Shown: positions 1-8,384 of the stretch, in pieces
How the letters are laid out: each line of letters opens with the position of its first letter
How positions within the stretch are numbered: position 1 is the first letter of the stretch
Assembly (NCBI GenBank): GCA_016200595.1
Contig: JACQEL010000555.1
Coordinates: 1 to 14,269, forward strand
DNA: 14,269 nt
DNA from: Deltaproteobacteria bacterium
Lineage (GTDB): Bacteria; Desulfobacterota; Binatia; Bin18
Direction: 5' to 3'
Notes under the pieces: generated by a model
Seen by the model: the letters and a program-made list of their open reading frames with translations, nothing else
What the model was told of the DNA's origin: nothing
Database searches by the model: none
Made by a program: the position numbers and the translations under genes

Positions 1-894
1 ACCAACCTTGACGCGCTCAGAGCACTAGAACCCTTCGCATCGGACGAGGGATTTCAGCGAGAGTTTCTCCGTATCAAGCGGGTCAATAAGAAACGGCTCG
101 CCACCGTCATCAAAGATCTGACCCGGGTCACCGTAGACCCGGATTCGCTGTTTGATGTGCAAGTCAAACGCGTTCACGAGTACAAGCGGCAGTTGCTCAA
201 TGTGCTCCACATCATTCATGAGTATCTTTGTCTGATTGAAGATCACCAAGGACCCACCGTTCCCCGCACCTACATTTTTGCCGGCAAGGCAGCCCCTGGC
301 TATTGGGCGGCCAAACAGATCATCAAATTGATCAATAGTGTCGGACGGGTCATCAATAGCGATCCACGGGTGCAGGGACAACTCAAAGTGGTCTTCGTCC
401 CTGATTATCGCGTCTCTCTAGCGGAAAAGATTATCCCGGCTGCGGATCTTAGCGAACAAATCTCAACTGCGGGCAAAGAAGCCTCAGGCACCGGCAACAT
501 GAAGTTTGCCCTGAACGGCGCTTTGACCGTCGGAACCCTGGATGGCGCCAATATTGAGATTATGGAGGAAGTGGGCCAAGAAAATATTTTCATTTTCGGA
601 CTGCGCGCCCAAGACATTCAAGAGCTGCGTTCCCAGGGTTCCTATCAGCCGCGGGAGTACTACACGCGCCACTGGATTTATCACGCACTCGTGGACCAAG
701 GGGACGAATATTTCCACTTGGCGGACTTGCCCTCGTACCTCGACGTGCAAGAACAAGCGGGGGTGGAGTTTCAGAATAAGGCGGGATGGGCACAGAAGGC
801 GATCCTCAACGTCGCGCGGATCGGCAAATTCTCCAGTGATCGCACCATCCGGGAATATGCCAAAGACATCTGGAACCTTACCAGCGTTCCATAA
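1..894 (+). CDS. glgP: Glycogen/starch phosphorylase, C-terminal part (5' end outside window)
   Basis: Glycogen phosphorylase (GT35 family) releases glucose-1-phosphate from the non-reducing ends of alpha-1,4-glucans in the cytoplasm, using pyridoxal phosphate (PLP). The frame is open from base 1 to the TAA at 892-894, giving 297 codons, roughly the last third of a protein usually about 800-850 residues long. Visible family motifs are KRVHEYKRQLLN (codons starting near 166) and the PLP site EASGTGNMKFALNGALT, whose Lys codon (502-504) corresponds to the Schiff-base lysine of known phosphorylases. It is followed by GTLDGANIEI, also characteristic. The frame runs upstream of the GTG at 157, so that codon is internal and not a start. 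A spacer of about 320 bases with hairpins separates it from the next gene, so it is probably not co-transcribed with the operon downstream. Confidence 0.95.
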   Translation, partial: TNLDALRALEPFASDEGFQREFLRIKRVNKKRLATVIKDLTRVTVDPDSLFDVQVKRVHEYKRQLLNVLHIIHEYLCLIEDHQGPTVPRTYIFAGKAAPGYWAAKQIIKLINSVGRVINSDPRVQGQLKVVFVPDYRVSLAEKIIPAADLSEQISTAGKEASGTGNMKFALNGALTVGTLDGANIEIMEEVGQENIFIFGLRAQDIQELRSQGSYQPREYYTRHWIYHALVDQGDEYFHLADLPSYLDVQEQAGVEFQNKAGWAQKAILNVARIGKFSSDRTIREYAKDIWNLTSVP

Positions 895-977
895 GGAAAT
901 GTCACTGTCACTCACCGAAGGAATGTACCTAATGAATTTTGATGAAGAAGATCGGCAATTGGGATTCCTGGTGGCAT

Positions 978-1018
978 GGGCTTCTAGCCCGTGCTTTGGA
1001 CAGGCTGGAAGCCTGTCC
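978..1018. repeat. Twin hairpin element in the spacer after glgP
   Basis: Two perfect hairpins lie side by side. The first has arms GGGCT (978-982) and AGCCC (986-990) with a 3-nt loop. The second has 9-bp arms GGACAGGCT (998-1006) and AGCCTGTCC (1010-1018), also with a 3-nt loop. No T-run follows, so a classical intrinsic terminator is not supported. The two-hairpin layout matches that of the 104-nt repeat about 50 bases further on and suggests a REP-like dispersed element. It could still slow transcription or protect the 3' end of the glgP mRNA. No second copy was found in the window. Confidence 0.55.
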
Positions 1019-1070
1019 TACCATTTCCTGGATGGCAGTAGTATTACTGAATTCGTTCGTCAAATCTCAT

Positions 1071-1174
1071 TAGGAAAAACACACCAAGATCTAGATTTTC
1101 GGGTGCCACGGGCAGCTTGCTGCCCGTGCCCACCGCTCGCACTGGCGAACCAGCCGCCAGTGGCACACAAACAG
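1071..1174 (+). repeat. 104-nt two-hairpin dispersed repeat, copy 1
   Basis: This stretch matches the reverse complement of 13897-14000 over exactly 104 positions without gaps; I count 11 differences by eye, about 89% identity. It holds two hairpins: arms CACGGGCAG (1107-1115) and CTGCCCGTG (1120-1128), and arms CACTGGCG (1140-1147) and CGCCAGTG (1155-1162). In the other copy one base pair of the first stem is changed from C-G to T-A on both sides, which keeps the pairing. Because the element has stems, is non-coding and recurs, it is best described as a REP/MITE-like palindromic repeat. It ends about 43 bases before the start of the transglutaminase operon, so any operon promoter must lie in or very near it. 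Confidence 0.85.
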
Positions 1175-1217
1175 GTGAGGTTATCACCGAATCCATACCT
1201 TGCCGGAGCGCTTCTAT

Positions 1218-4200
1218 ATGTCGATACGTGTCGCTTTGCACCATCTGACCCAGTACCGGTATGATCGTCCGGTTTCGCTTTCTCCTCATCTCGTTCGCCT
1301 CCGTCCTGCCTCTCATTGTCGCACACCGCTCCCGGCCTATTCTCTTACCGTGAGACCAGAGAACCACTTCATCAATTGGCAGCAGGATCCTTTCGGCAAT
1401 TTTCTCGCCCATCTGGTCTTTCCCGAGAAGACCCGTGAACTCGCCATAGAGGTGGACCTGGTTGCCGAGATGACCGTCATCAACCCGTTCGACTTTTTTC
1501 TCGACCCGTATGCCGAGAAGGCTCCCTTTGCGTATGATCCGCAGCTGGCCAAAGAATTGGGACCGTACTTAGAAATCAAAGAACGTGGCCCGCGGCTGAT
1601 GGAATGGCTGGCTGGGATAAACCGGTCTACACAACCCACGGCGACGTTCCTGGTGGATCTCAATCGTCGCGTGCGTCAAGAGATCGACTACGTCATTCGC
1701 ATGGAACCGGGCGTACAGACGTGTGAGGAAACGTTCGCGCGGCGCAAAGGCTCATGTCGAGATTCCGGCTGGCTCTTGGTGCAGATCCTGCGCCATCTCG
1801 GCTTCGCGGCACGCTTTGTCTCCGGCTATCTGATTCAACTGGTGGCGGATGTCAAATCCCTCGATGGACCTTCCGGTCCTCCGGCTGATTTCACTGATCT
1901 CCATGCCTGGGCAGAGGTGTTTGTCCCTGGCGCAGGCTGGTTAGGACTTGATCCCACCTCCGGCTTGTTCGCGGGTGAAGGGCATATCCCGCTGGCATGC
2001 ACGCCCGATCCGGTGAGCGCGGCGCCGGTGACCGGGGCGACGGACGAGTGCGACACTGAGTTTCAGTTCCACATGAGTGTGACGCGCATGCACGAAGATC
2101 CGCGCGTCACCAAGCCCTATACGGAAGCGCAATGGCAAGCCATCAATGCGCTCGGACACGCGGTTGACGCCGACCTGGCCGCTGGCGATGTCCGTTTAAC
2201 TCTGGGGGGTGAGCCCACGTTTGTTTCCATTGATGATATGGACGGGGAGGAGTGGAATACAGCTGCGCTGGGTGCGCACAAACGCAAGCTCGCCAGCGAG
2301 TTGCTCCTCCGACTGAAAGAGCGGTTCGCGCCTGGTGGCGCCCTGCACTATGGGCAAGGCAAATGGTATCCAGGAGAACCGCTGCCGCGCTGGGCGCTGT
2401 ATTGCTTCTGGCGGCAGGATGGCGCGCCGGTGTGGCGAGAGCCGACCTTACTGGCGGACGAAAGTAAAGAATACCACTACGATATCAAACAGGCGTATCA
2501 GTTCGTCTGTGCGGTGGCGCAACGCCTTGGCGTGCCTGTGTCATATGTACTGCCTGGCTACGAAGACGCCATGTACTATTTGTGGAAAGAGGGGACGCTG
2601 CCTGCCAACCTGGACCCCTCGCAATATAATTTAGACGATCCAGAAGAGCGCCGTCGCCTCACGCGGATTTTGCAGAGAGGGCTTAGTAAGGTCGTGGGGT
2701 ATGCTTTGCCCTTGAAATGGTACGGCGAAGTGCAAGACGGTGGCTGGCGCAGCAGTCAGTGGCTCTTCCGCCGTGAGCAGCTGTTCTTGATCCCGGGTGA
2801 TTCACCGATGGGATATCGCCTGCCGTTGGATTCTTTGCCCTGGGTTCCGCCTGAAGCACGAGACCTGGAACCGGAGCAATCGGGGTTTGCTCCTCGGCCG
2901 GTGCTGAAAGACGTTCATGAAGACGTCGCCGCGCGTTACGCTCACTTTACGCCCTCGGCACCGGCACTTCACGATGGCATACGAGAACAGGAGCTTGAGC
3001 CAGTGTCGTCAACCGACGCAGATTTCAGCAAGGTCGCGCGGACCGCGCTGTGTGTCGAGCCGCGTGAGGGCGGGTTGTACGTGTTTCTGCCGCCCTTGCG
3101 GTTCCTTGAGCCTTATCTCGATTTGCTCGCGTCTATCGAACTGACGGCAGCTGAGTTCAACTGGCCGGTGTTTCTTGAAGGCTACCCGCCGCCGACTGAT
3201 TGGCGTCTCCGGCGCTTTTCCGTGACCCCAGATCCGGGAGTGATCGAGGTGAATATCCATCCGGCACACAACTGGCAGGAGGTGGTTGAACATATGACTG
3301 CCCTCCACGAGGAGGCGCGACTGTCCCGTCTCGGCACGGAGAAGTTCATGCTCGACGGGCGGCATACTGGCACGGGCGGAGGCAATCACATCACCCTGGG
3401 AGGTGCTACCCCGGCGGATAGCCCCTTCTTGCGTCGTCCGGAGTTGATGCAAAGTTTGCTGACCTACTGGCAGCATCATCCGAGCCTGTCGTACCTATTC
3501 TCCGGGCTGTTCGTGGGGCCGACCAGCCAGGCCCCGCGAGTTGACGAGGCGCGCCATGAAAATCTCTACGAACTCGAGATCGCCTTCCAGCAAGTACCGC
3601 CTGGAGAAGCGCCCGCGCCGTGGTTGGTGGATCGCCTGTTCCGCAACTTATTAGTAGATGTCACGGGCAATACCCATCGCGCCGAGTTTTGCATTGACAA
3701 GCTCTACTCCCCGGAGACCGCGAGTGGACGGTTGGGACTGGTAGAGATGCGCGCCTTTGAAATGCCCCCGCACGTGCAAATGAGTACCGTGCAGATACTT
3801 TTGCTGCGCGCGCTGATAGCGCGCTTCTGGAAAGCTCCGTATCAACACCCGCTCGTGCGCTGGGGAACTGCCCTACAAGACCGCTTCATGCTGCCGTACT
3901 ATCTCTGGCAAGATTTGCGCGAGGTGATTTGCGAACTGCAGGAGGTCGGCTATCCCTTGCAACTGGAGTGGTATGCGCCCTTCCACGAATTTCGCTTTCC
4001 ACACTACGGTACGATTCAGGTACAGGACATGCAGGTGGAACTGCGCATGGCCATCGAACCCTGGCATGTCCTCGGAGAAGACGCCACGGCGGGCGGCACG
4101 ACGCGGTATGTCGATTATTCCGTCGAGCGTCTGCAGATTAAGGTCAGCGGCATGACGGACTCGCGTCATGTCGTCGCCTGTAACGGGCGGCGGGTTCCGC

Positions 4201-4544
4201 TCCGTCCCACCGGAACCCGCGGCGAGTTCGTGGCTGGGGTGCGGTATAAGGCCTGGCAGCCATCTTCCGCCTTGCATCCGGTTCTGCGCGTGCATAGTCC
4301 CTTAGTCTTTGATATTGTCGATACATGGATAGGTCATGCGCTTGGTGGGTGTACGTATCATGTGGCCCATCCCGGAGGGCGTCACTACGAGACATTTCCG
4401 GTCAATGCCAACGAGGCCGAGGCGCGTCGTCTCGCCCGCTTTTGGCCGTATGGGCATACCCCTGGACCGACGCAGCCTCCCCTAGAGGAGCCGCAAGGCG
4501 AGTTTCCGCATACCCTCGATTTGCGCCGTCACTATGAGTGTTGA
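1218..4544 (+). CDS. Transglutaminase-like protease fused to DUF2126 (circularly permuted glutamine-synthetase-like ligase)
   Basis: This 1108-residue protein combines two modules. Residues 1 to about 290 form a bacterial transglutaminase-like module: an N-terminal beta domain (start MSIRVALHHLTQYRYDRPVS), then the papain-like core. The thiol-protease triad is visible as Cys180 in RKGSCRDSGW, His229 in DLHAWAEVF and Asp245 in GLDPTSG. From about residue 305 onward it matches the DUF2126 family, including LTLGGEPTFVSIDDMDGEEW and HTGTGGGNHITLGGATPADS. DUF2126 has been proposed, by comparative genomics only, to be a circularly permuted glutamine-synthetase-like amide ligase. The ATG at 1218 is preferred over the in-frame TTG at 1200 because it has a GGAG 9 bases upstream and starts exactly where the family starts. 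The end overlaps the next gene by 11 bases. The real substrate is unknown; a cytoplasmic peptide ligase/peptidase role is inference. No signal peptide is seen. Confidence 0.93.
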   Translation: MSIRVALHHLTQYRYDRPVSLSPHLVRLRPASHCRTPLPAYSLTVRPENHFINWQQDPFGNFLAHLVFPEKTRELAIEVDLVAEMTVINPFDFFLDPYAEKAPFAYDPQLAKELGPYLEIKERGPRLMEWLAGINRSTQPTATFLVDLNRRVRQEIDYVIRMEPGVQTCEETFARRKGSCRDSGWLLVQILRHLGFAARFVSGYLIQLVADVKSLDGPSGPPADFTDLHAWAEVFVPGAGWLGLDPTSGLFAGEGHIPLACTPDPVSAAPVTGATDECDTEFQFHMSVTRMHEDPRVTKPYTEAQWQAINALGHAVDADLAAGDVRLTLGGEPTFVSIDDMDGEEWNTAALGAHKRKLASELLLRLKERFAPGGALHYGQGKWYPGEPLPRWALYCFWRQDGAPVWREPTLLADESKEYHYDIKQAYQFVCAVAQRLGVPVSYVLPGYEDAMYYLWKEGTLPANLDPSQYNLDDPEERRRLTRILQRGLSKVVGYALPLKWYGEVQDGGWRSSQWLFRREQLFLIPGDSPMGYRLPLDSLPWVPPEARDLEPEQSGFAPRPVLKDVHEDVAARYAHFTPSAPALHDGIREQELEPVSSTDADFSKVARTALCVEPREGGLYVFLPPLRFLEPYLDLLASIELTAAEFNWPVFLEGYPPPTDWRLRRFSVTPDPGVIEVNIHPAHNWQEVVEHMTALHEEARLSRLGTEKFMLDGRHTGTGGGNHITLGGATPADSPFLRRPELMQSLLTYWQHHPSLSYLFSGLFVGPTSQAPRVDEARHENLYELEIAFQQVPPGEAPAPWLVDRLFRNLLVDVTGNTHRAEFCIDKLYSPETASGRLGLVEMRAFEMPPHVQMSTVQILLLRALIARFWKAPYQHPLVRWGTALQDRFMLPYYLWQDLREVICELQEVGYPLQLEWYAPFHEFRFPHYGTIQVQDMQVELRMAIEPWHVLGEDATAGGTTRYVDYSVERLQIKVSGMTDSRHVVACNGRRVPLRPTGTRGEFVAGVRYKAWQPSSALHPVLRVHSPLVFDIVDTWIGHALGGCTYHVAHPGGRHYETFPVNANEAEARRLARFWPYGHTPGPTQPPLEEPQGEFPHTLDLRRHYEC

Positions 4545-7071
4545 CAGTCCTCAGAGCACCAATCTTCTCCGCTTTATCACGGAGTACCCCACATCAACGA
4601 GTTCGTATGACGAGATGTGCTCCGCGACAGAGGCGTTGCGTCCCCATTGGGACTATGTGATTCGTGCTCTGGAGACGCTTGGGGCACAGGAACTTGCCCG
4701 TCGGACACACGAGGCCAAGCGCCTCCTGCGCGAAAATGGCGTCACGTACAACGTCTACGACGACCCCCAAGGTATGGCACGGTTTTGGGAGCTTGATCTC
4801 GTTCCCATGTTGGTGACGAGTCAGGAATGGAGCACGATCGAACGCGGTCTGCTGCAGCGCGCCGAGTTGCTCAATCTCATTCTGGCAGACCTCTATGGTC
4901 CACGCACCTTGATCGCCAGAGGACTGCTGCCGCCGGAAGTTGTCCACGCACATCCGGGATTCCTGTTGCCGTGCGTTGGCGTGCGCCCGGCGGGCACTTG
5001 CTCCCTCCCCCTCTATACAGCGGACCTCGCGCGCGCTCCCGATGGCAGTGTCTGGGTGATTGGAGATCGGACCCAAGCGCCTTCTGGTGCGGGCTATGCC
5101 CTGGAAAACCGCATCGTGTTATCGCGCGTGTTGCCCAGCCTCTATCGCGATTCGCACGTGCATCGCCTGGCGCTCTTTTTTCGCACGCTGCGGACAACCT
5201 TGAGCGCGCTTGCGCCACAACGACGCGACAATCCGCGCATCGTCCTGTTAACCCCGGGACCGGGAAACGAGACCTACTTTGAACACGCGTATCTGGCCAA
5301 TTATCTCGGCTTCCTGCTCGTGCAAGGCAGTGACCTGGCCGTGCGAGACGGCAGAGTATGGCTCAGCACAGTGGGCGGACTGCAGCCCGTGGATGTCATT
5401 CTGCGTCGCGTGGATGACACGTTCTGTGATCCTCTAGAACTCCGTGCCGATTCCCTCTTAGGCATTCCCGGCTTGCTGCAAGCGGCGCGTCTCGGCCAGG
5501 TGGCGGTGGTGAATCCCCTCGGCAGCAGCGTGTTAGAAAATCCCGCGCTGATGGCGTTCCTGCCTAACCTGGCGCGCCAACTCTTAGGACAAGACCTGCG
5601 CTTGCCTTCGGTTGCCACCTGGTGGTGTGGTAGTGAAGAGGAACGCGCGTATGTCCTCACGCATCTCGACAGTTTGGTGATTAAGCCGATTTTTCCCCAT
5701 CCCAGCACCGCCACCGTCTTTGGCGCGCGTTTGAGCCTGGCGGAGCGACAACGGCTGACTGAGCAGATTCGTGCTCAGCCTCACCTGTTTGTCGGACAGG
5801 AACACGTCGCGCTCTCCACTGCGCCGGTCCTGAGCGACGGGGGGTTAGCGCCGCGTCCCCTGGTGTTACGCACCTTCCTGGTCGCGCGTGACGACTCGTA
5901 TGTGGTCATGCCTGGAGGACTCACACGGGTCTCCCCCAGCCTCGACAACTGGATCGTCTCCAATCAGCGCGGTGGCGTCAGCAAAGATACCTGGGTGTTG
6001 GCGTCGGAGCCGGAGCGAGACGTCAGTCTGTTACCCGCCGCGGCGCGCGCCGTGGATGTCATCCGTTCACGCGGAGAAGTGCCTGGTCGCGTGGCGGATA
6101 ACCTCTTCTGGTTGGGTCGGTATGCCGAACGAGCGGAAGGGACGGCTCGCTTGTTACGGACGGTGCTCATGCGACTGGTTGAGGCCGACGCCACCCGCGA
6201 GGATACCAGCTTACCGGTATTGTTGCGTGTGGTGACCCACCTCACCACGACCTATCCAGGATTTGTGGGGGAGGGAGCCGAAGCACGCTTCGCGGCGCTC
6301 GAAGACGAAGTGCTCGATGTGATTGGCAACCGCCAGCGCCCCGGGAGCCTCCAATTTACCTTGACTGGCCTGACGCTCGCGGCGCGTTCGGTGCGGGACC
6401 GCTTGTCAGACGATAGCTGGCGGGCCATTAACGGCTTGGCGCAGGTCTTCGTTGAACAACCCCTGCAGTTGAGCGTGGCGATAAACGGGCTGGAACAGTT
6501 GATTTTTCGGCTCGCGGCCTTTACCGGCTTGACCACCGAGCGCATGAGCCGCGGCTATGGCTGGCACTTTCTGGATATGGGGCGTCGTCTGGAACGGGCG
6601 TTGTTCGGCAGCGGGTTGCTCAGTGCCGTCTGCATCTCAGCCGAGGACTCGGGCACTGCTCTCTGGGAAGCGCTCTTGGCGATCAGCGATAATCTCGTCA
6701 CGTATCGCCGTCGCTATCGCTCCTCCCCGCAAGAGGCTCCAGTGTTGGACCTCCTGTTACTCGATGAAGGAGCACCGCGTGCGGTCGGCTATCAGCTTAT
6801 GCGGCTACAAGAACATGTGACGGCGTTACCAAAGAAAACGGTTTTATCGCATCGCAGCAGCGAAGAACGAGCGGTATTAGAAGCGCTGACGATGTTACGT
6901 CTTGCGGACCTAGATCGTCTTTTACTCGTTCCCCCGGGGAAGGAGGAGCGCGAGGCGTTGGATCAACTGCTCTCTCGCTTGGGATATCTTTTGCACTCCC
7001 TCTCTGATGCCATCACCCTGAGCTACTTTCGCCAGACTGAGCTGCCGCAACAGCTCGTGGATATCCAATAA
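4534..7071 (+). CDS. Circularly permuted ATP-grasp protein fused to Alpha-E (DUF403) domain
   Basis: The product has 845 residues. Roughly residues 1-500 form the circularly permuted ATP-grasp module (CP_ATPgrasp families, formerly DUF404/DUF407). Recognisable stretches are GDRTQAPSGAGYALENR, VDVILRRVDDTFCDPLELR with LLGIPGLLQAARLGQVAVVN, and PRPLVLRTFLVA with VMPGGLTRVS. Residues from about 512 to 835 form the all-helical Alpha-E domain, beginning with VPGRVADNLFWLGRYAERAE. In many genomes these are separate neighbouring genes; here they are one polypeptide. ATP-grasp enzymes join a carboxylate to an amine via an acyl-phosphate, so a peptide or amide bond is the expected product, but the substrates are not known. 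Its ATG lies inside the end of the upstream gene (11-base overlap) and no clear ribosome binding site is seen, so translational coupling is likely. Its stop overlaps the next start as TAATG. Confidence 0.93.
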   Translation: MSVDSPQSTNLLRFITEYPTSTSSYDEMCSATEALRPHWDYVIRALETLGAQELARRTHEAKRLLRENGVTYNVYDDPQGMARFWELDLVPMLVTSQEWSTIERGLLQRAELLNLILADLYGPRTLIARGLLPPEVVHAHPGFLLPCVGVRPAGTCSLPLYTADLARAPDGSVWVIGDRTQAPSGAGYALENRIVLSRVLPSLYRDSHVHRLALFFRTLRTTLSALAPQRRDNPRIVLLTPGPGNETYFEHAYLANYLGFLLVQGSDLAVRDGRVWLSTVGGLQPVDVILRRVDDTFCDPLELRADSLLGIPGLLQAARLGQVAVVNPLGSSVLENPALMAFLPNLARQLLGQDLRLPSVATWWCGSEEERAYVLTHLDSLVIKPIFPHPSTATVFGARLSLAERQRLTEQIRAQPHLFVGQEHVALSTAPVLSDGGLAPRPLVLRTFLVARDDSYVVMPGGLTRVSPSLDNWIVSNQRGGVSKDTWVLASEPERDVSLLPAAARAVDVIRSRGEVPGRVADNLFWLGRYAERAEGTARLLRTVLMRLVEADATREDTSLPVLLRVVTHLTTTYPGFVGEGAEARFAALEDEVLDVIGNRQRPGSLQFTLTGLTLAARSVRDRLSDDSWRAINGLAQVFVEQPLQLSVAINGLEQLIFRLAAFTGLTTERMSRGYGWHFLDMGRRLERALFGSGLLSAVCISAEDSGTALWEALLAISDNLVTYRRRYRSSPQEAPVLDLLLLDEGAPRAVGYQLMRLQEHVTALPKKTVLSHRSSEERAVLEALTMLRLADLDRLLLVPPGKEEREALDQLLSRLGYLLHSLSDAITLSYFRQTELPQQLVDIQ

Positions 7072-7964
7072 TGCTGTATCGCGTCAAGCATGTGACCCAC
7101 TACCGGTACAGTGAGCCGGTGAGCCTGTGTCACAACGAAGCCCACTTGTTGCCCCGCAGTCTTTCGCATCAACGCTGTCTAGACGCCCACCTGCACATCG
7201 CGCCGAGGCCGGCGGTGTACCATGAACGCAAAGACTTCTTTGGTAACCGCGTGGTGTACTTTTCCATTGAGGAATCACACGCGACGTTAGAGGTCACCGC
7301 ATCGAGTGAAATGCAACTCTCTCCTATTCCCGTGCCTGAGTTAGGGGCGACACCTCCCTGGGAGCACGTGCAAACCCTGCTGCGCCACGAAGAGAACCGG
7401 GGTGCGCTGGAAGCGCGGCAGTTTGTGCTGGATTCGCCTTTCGTCGAGACAGACGGTTCTTTTGCCGAGTACGCGAGAGCGTCGTTCGCGCCGGGGCTAC
7501 CGTTACTCGCGGCCGTGCATGATCTCATGCGGCGGATTTTTACCGAGTTTACTTATGATCCCGAGTTTACCACCATCGCCACACCGGTGAGCGAGGTATT
7601 CGCCCACAAACGCGGGGTCTGTCAGGATTTTGCGCATTTCGCCATTGCCTGTCTGCGCTCACTGGGGCTCGCGGCACGGTATGTCAGCGGTTACCTCGAG
7701 ACCATGCCACGGGACGGCCAGTCGCAGCTCATCGGCGCCGCAGCCTCCCATGCCTGGGTATCGGTATACTGCCCGCAACTCGGCTGGGTGGACTTCGATC
7801 CGACGAACGATCTTATGCCCTCGGATCGCCACATCGTGGTGGCGTGGGGGCGTGACTACAGCGACGTCACCCCCTTAAAGGGAACGATCCTCGGCGGCGT
7901 GGAGCATAAGTTGAAGGTCGCGGTCGCAGTGAACAGGGTTGAGGAAAACGAGTCCGGGGCGTAG
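7071..7964 (+). CDS. Stand-alone transglutaminase-like cysteine protease
   Basis: This 297-residue protein has an N-terminal transglutaminase-associated beta domain (MLYRVKHVTHYRYSEPVSLC) and a papain-like core. The triad is Cys184 in KRGVCQDFAHF, His227 in ASHAWVSVY and Asp243 in WVDFDPTND, followed by the conserved HIVVAWGRDYSDVTPLKG tail. The His-Asp spacing of 16 residues equals that in the fused transglutaminase of the first gene, so the two modules are paralogous. The start codon shares one base with the previous stop (TAATG), which is strong evidence for one operon. The family is more often hydrolytic than cross-linking; a peptidase that processes the product of the two ligases is a plausible but unproven role. 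No signal peptide is apparent. It is the last gene of the operon, and no convincing terminator follows. Confidence 0.93.
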   Translation: MLYRVKHVTHYRYSEPVSLCHNEAHLLPRSLSHQRCLDAHLHIAPRPAVYHERKDFFGNRVVYFSIEESHATLEVTASSEMQLSPIPVPELGATPPWEHVQTLLRHEENRGALEARQFVLDSPFVETDGSFAEYARASFAPGLPLLAAVHDLMRRIFTEFTYDPEFTTIATPVSEVFAHKRGVCQDFAHFAIACLRSLGLAARYVSGYLETMPRDGQSQLIGAAASHAWVSVYCPQLGWVDFDPTNDLMPSDRHIVVAWGRDYSDVTPLKGTILGGVEHKLKVAVAVNRVEENESGA

Positions 7965-8160
7965 CCGGTTGCTGAAACACTTAGTGATGGCCATTGCGCT
8001 GGGCCGCCGGCTTTTGCCTGCTGGTAAGGTCACGACGCAGGCACGTGACGCACTCCTCAACCGGTAAGTGCGGATCGTAGAGAGAACGCTAGCGCCCCGG
8101 GCCAAAGGCCAAGGTCCAAAGTCGAAAAAGACGCGGAAGATGAGACTTTATCCGCAATAA
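7965..8160. other. Spacer after the peptide-ligase operon, no gene recognised
   Basis: About 200 bases with no convincing gene. One + strand frame stays open from inside the previous gene to a TAA at 8065-8067, and a 26-codon reading from an ATG at 7987 would be possible. It has no recognisable motif or ribosome binding site. The only structure seen is the short heptanucleotide array at 8099-8126. Confidence 0.5.
8099..8126 (+). repeat. Short degenerate heptanucleotide array, intergenic
   Basis: Four consecutive 7-base units of the form RGnCnAA (for example GGGCCAA and AGTCGAA) stand in strict register from 8099 to 8126. The pattern is the same general one (purine-G, then a C-rich centre) as the much longer arrays inside the cyclase gene, so this appears to be an intergenic member of the same repeat class. 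It is short and degenerate, so chance cannot be fully excluded. Confidence 0.5.
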
Positions 8161-8363
8161 AGCCCCGGAGGGGCGTGAGGAGATAGCCCACGGCGCCAGC
8201 CGTGGGACCGGAGCGGGACCACACGGCGCCCTGAGCCCCGGAGGGGCGAGAGAAGACGACCGGCTTGAGGTCTTTCGCCCCTCCGGGGCTGAGAAGAGAC
8301 TCGTGGGGAATTGGTGTCCCAGGGCTGACGCCCTGGGCTACAATCCGTCGCCCCTCCGGGGCG
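8161..8363. repeat. Two 88-nt repeat units in inverted orientation
   Basis: Unit A (8161-8248) and unit B (8276-8363, inverted) are both exactly 88 nt. Each is bounded at both ends by the 15-mer AGCCCCGGAGGGGCG (first base A or C), at 8161-8175, 8234-8248 and, inverted, 8276-8290 and 8349-8363. Each has a central hairpin with 8-bp arms and a 4-nt loop: CCCACGGC/GCCGTGGG (8187-8206) in A and CCCAGGGC/GCCCTGGG (8318-8337) in B. These stems sit at the same distance from the 15-mer and differ by one swapped base pair. The 27-base centre adds a short AAGAC/GTCTT pairing, so the inner arms can fold into a long imperfect hairpin. Non-coding and probably a dispersed genomic repeat; it is not a CRISPR array. 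Confidence 0.85.
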
Positions 8364-8384
8364 CAGAGGCTCAAGAGATGTGAC

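Noticed and set aside
998..1018. Intrinsic terminator for glgP
   Set aside because: The stem is strong, but it is about 100 bases after the stop and has no following T-run; a REP-like element explains it better.
542..1264. A 240-codon + strand frame running across the glgP end and the spacer
   Set aside because: It is a shadow of glgP in its first half and reads through the hairpin repeats in its second half. The reading GKTHQD..DFRVPR..C that it shares with a - strand frame near 13900-14000 comes from the repeat DNA, not from a conserved protein.
3009..3479. A 156-codon - strand frame inside the transglutaminase-DUF2126 gene
   Set aside because: It lies fully antisense to a clear family protein, has no motif or ribosome binding site, and is an expected by-product of GC-rich codon use.
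7987..8067. A 26-codon open frame after the operon
   Set aside because: No ribosome binding site, no recognisable motif, and too short to distinguish from chance.
8161..8363. CRISPR-like reading of the repeated 15-mers
   Set aside because: The 15-mers are in mixed orientation, the intervals are of two different sizes (58 and 27), one interval type has a conserved hairpin, and no cas gene is present.
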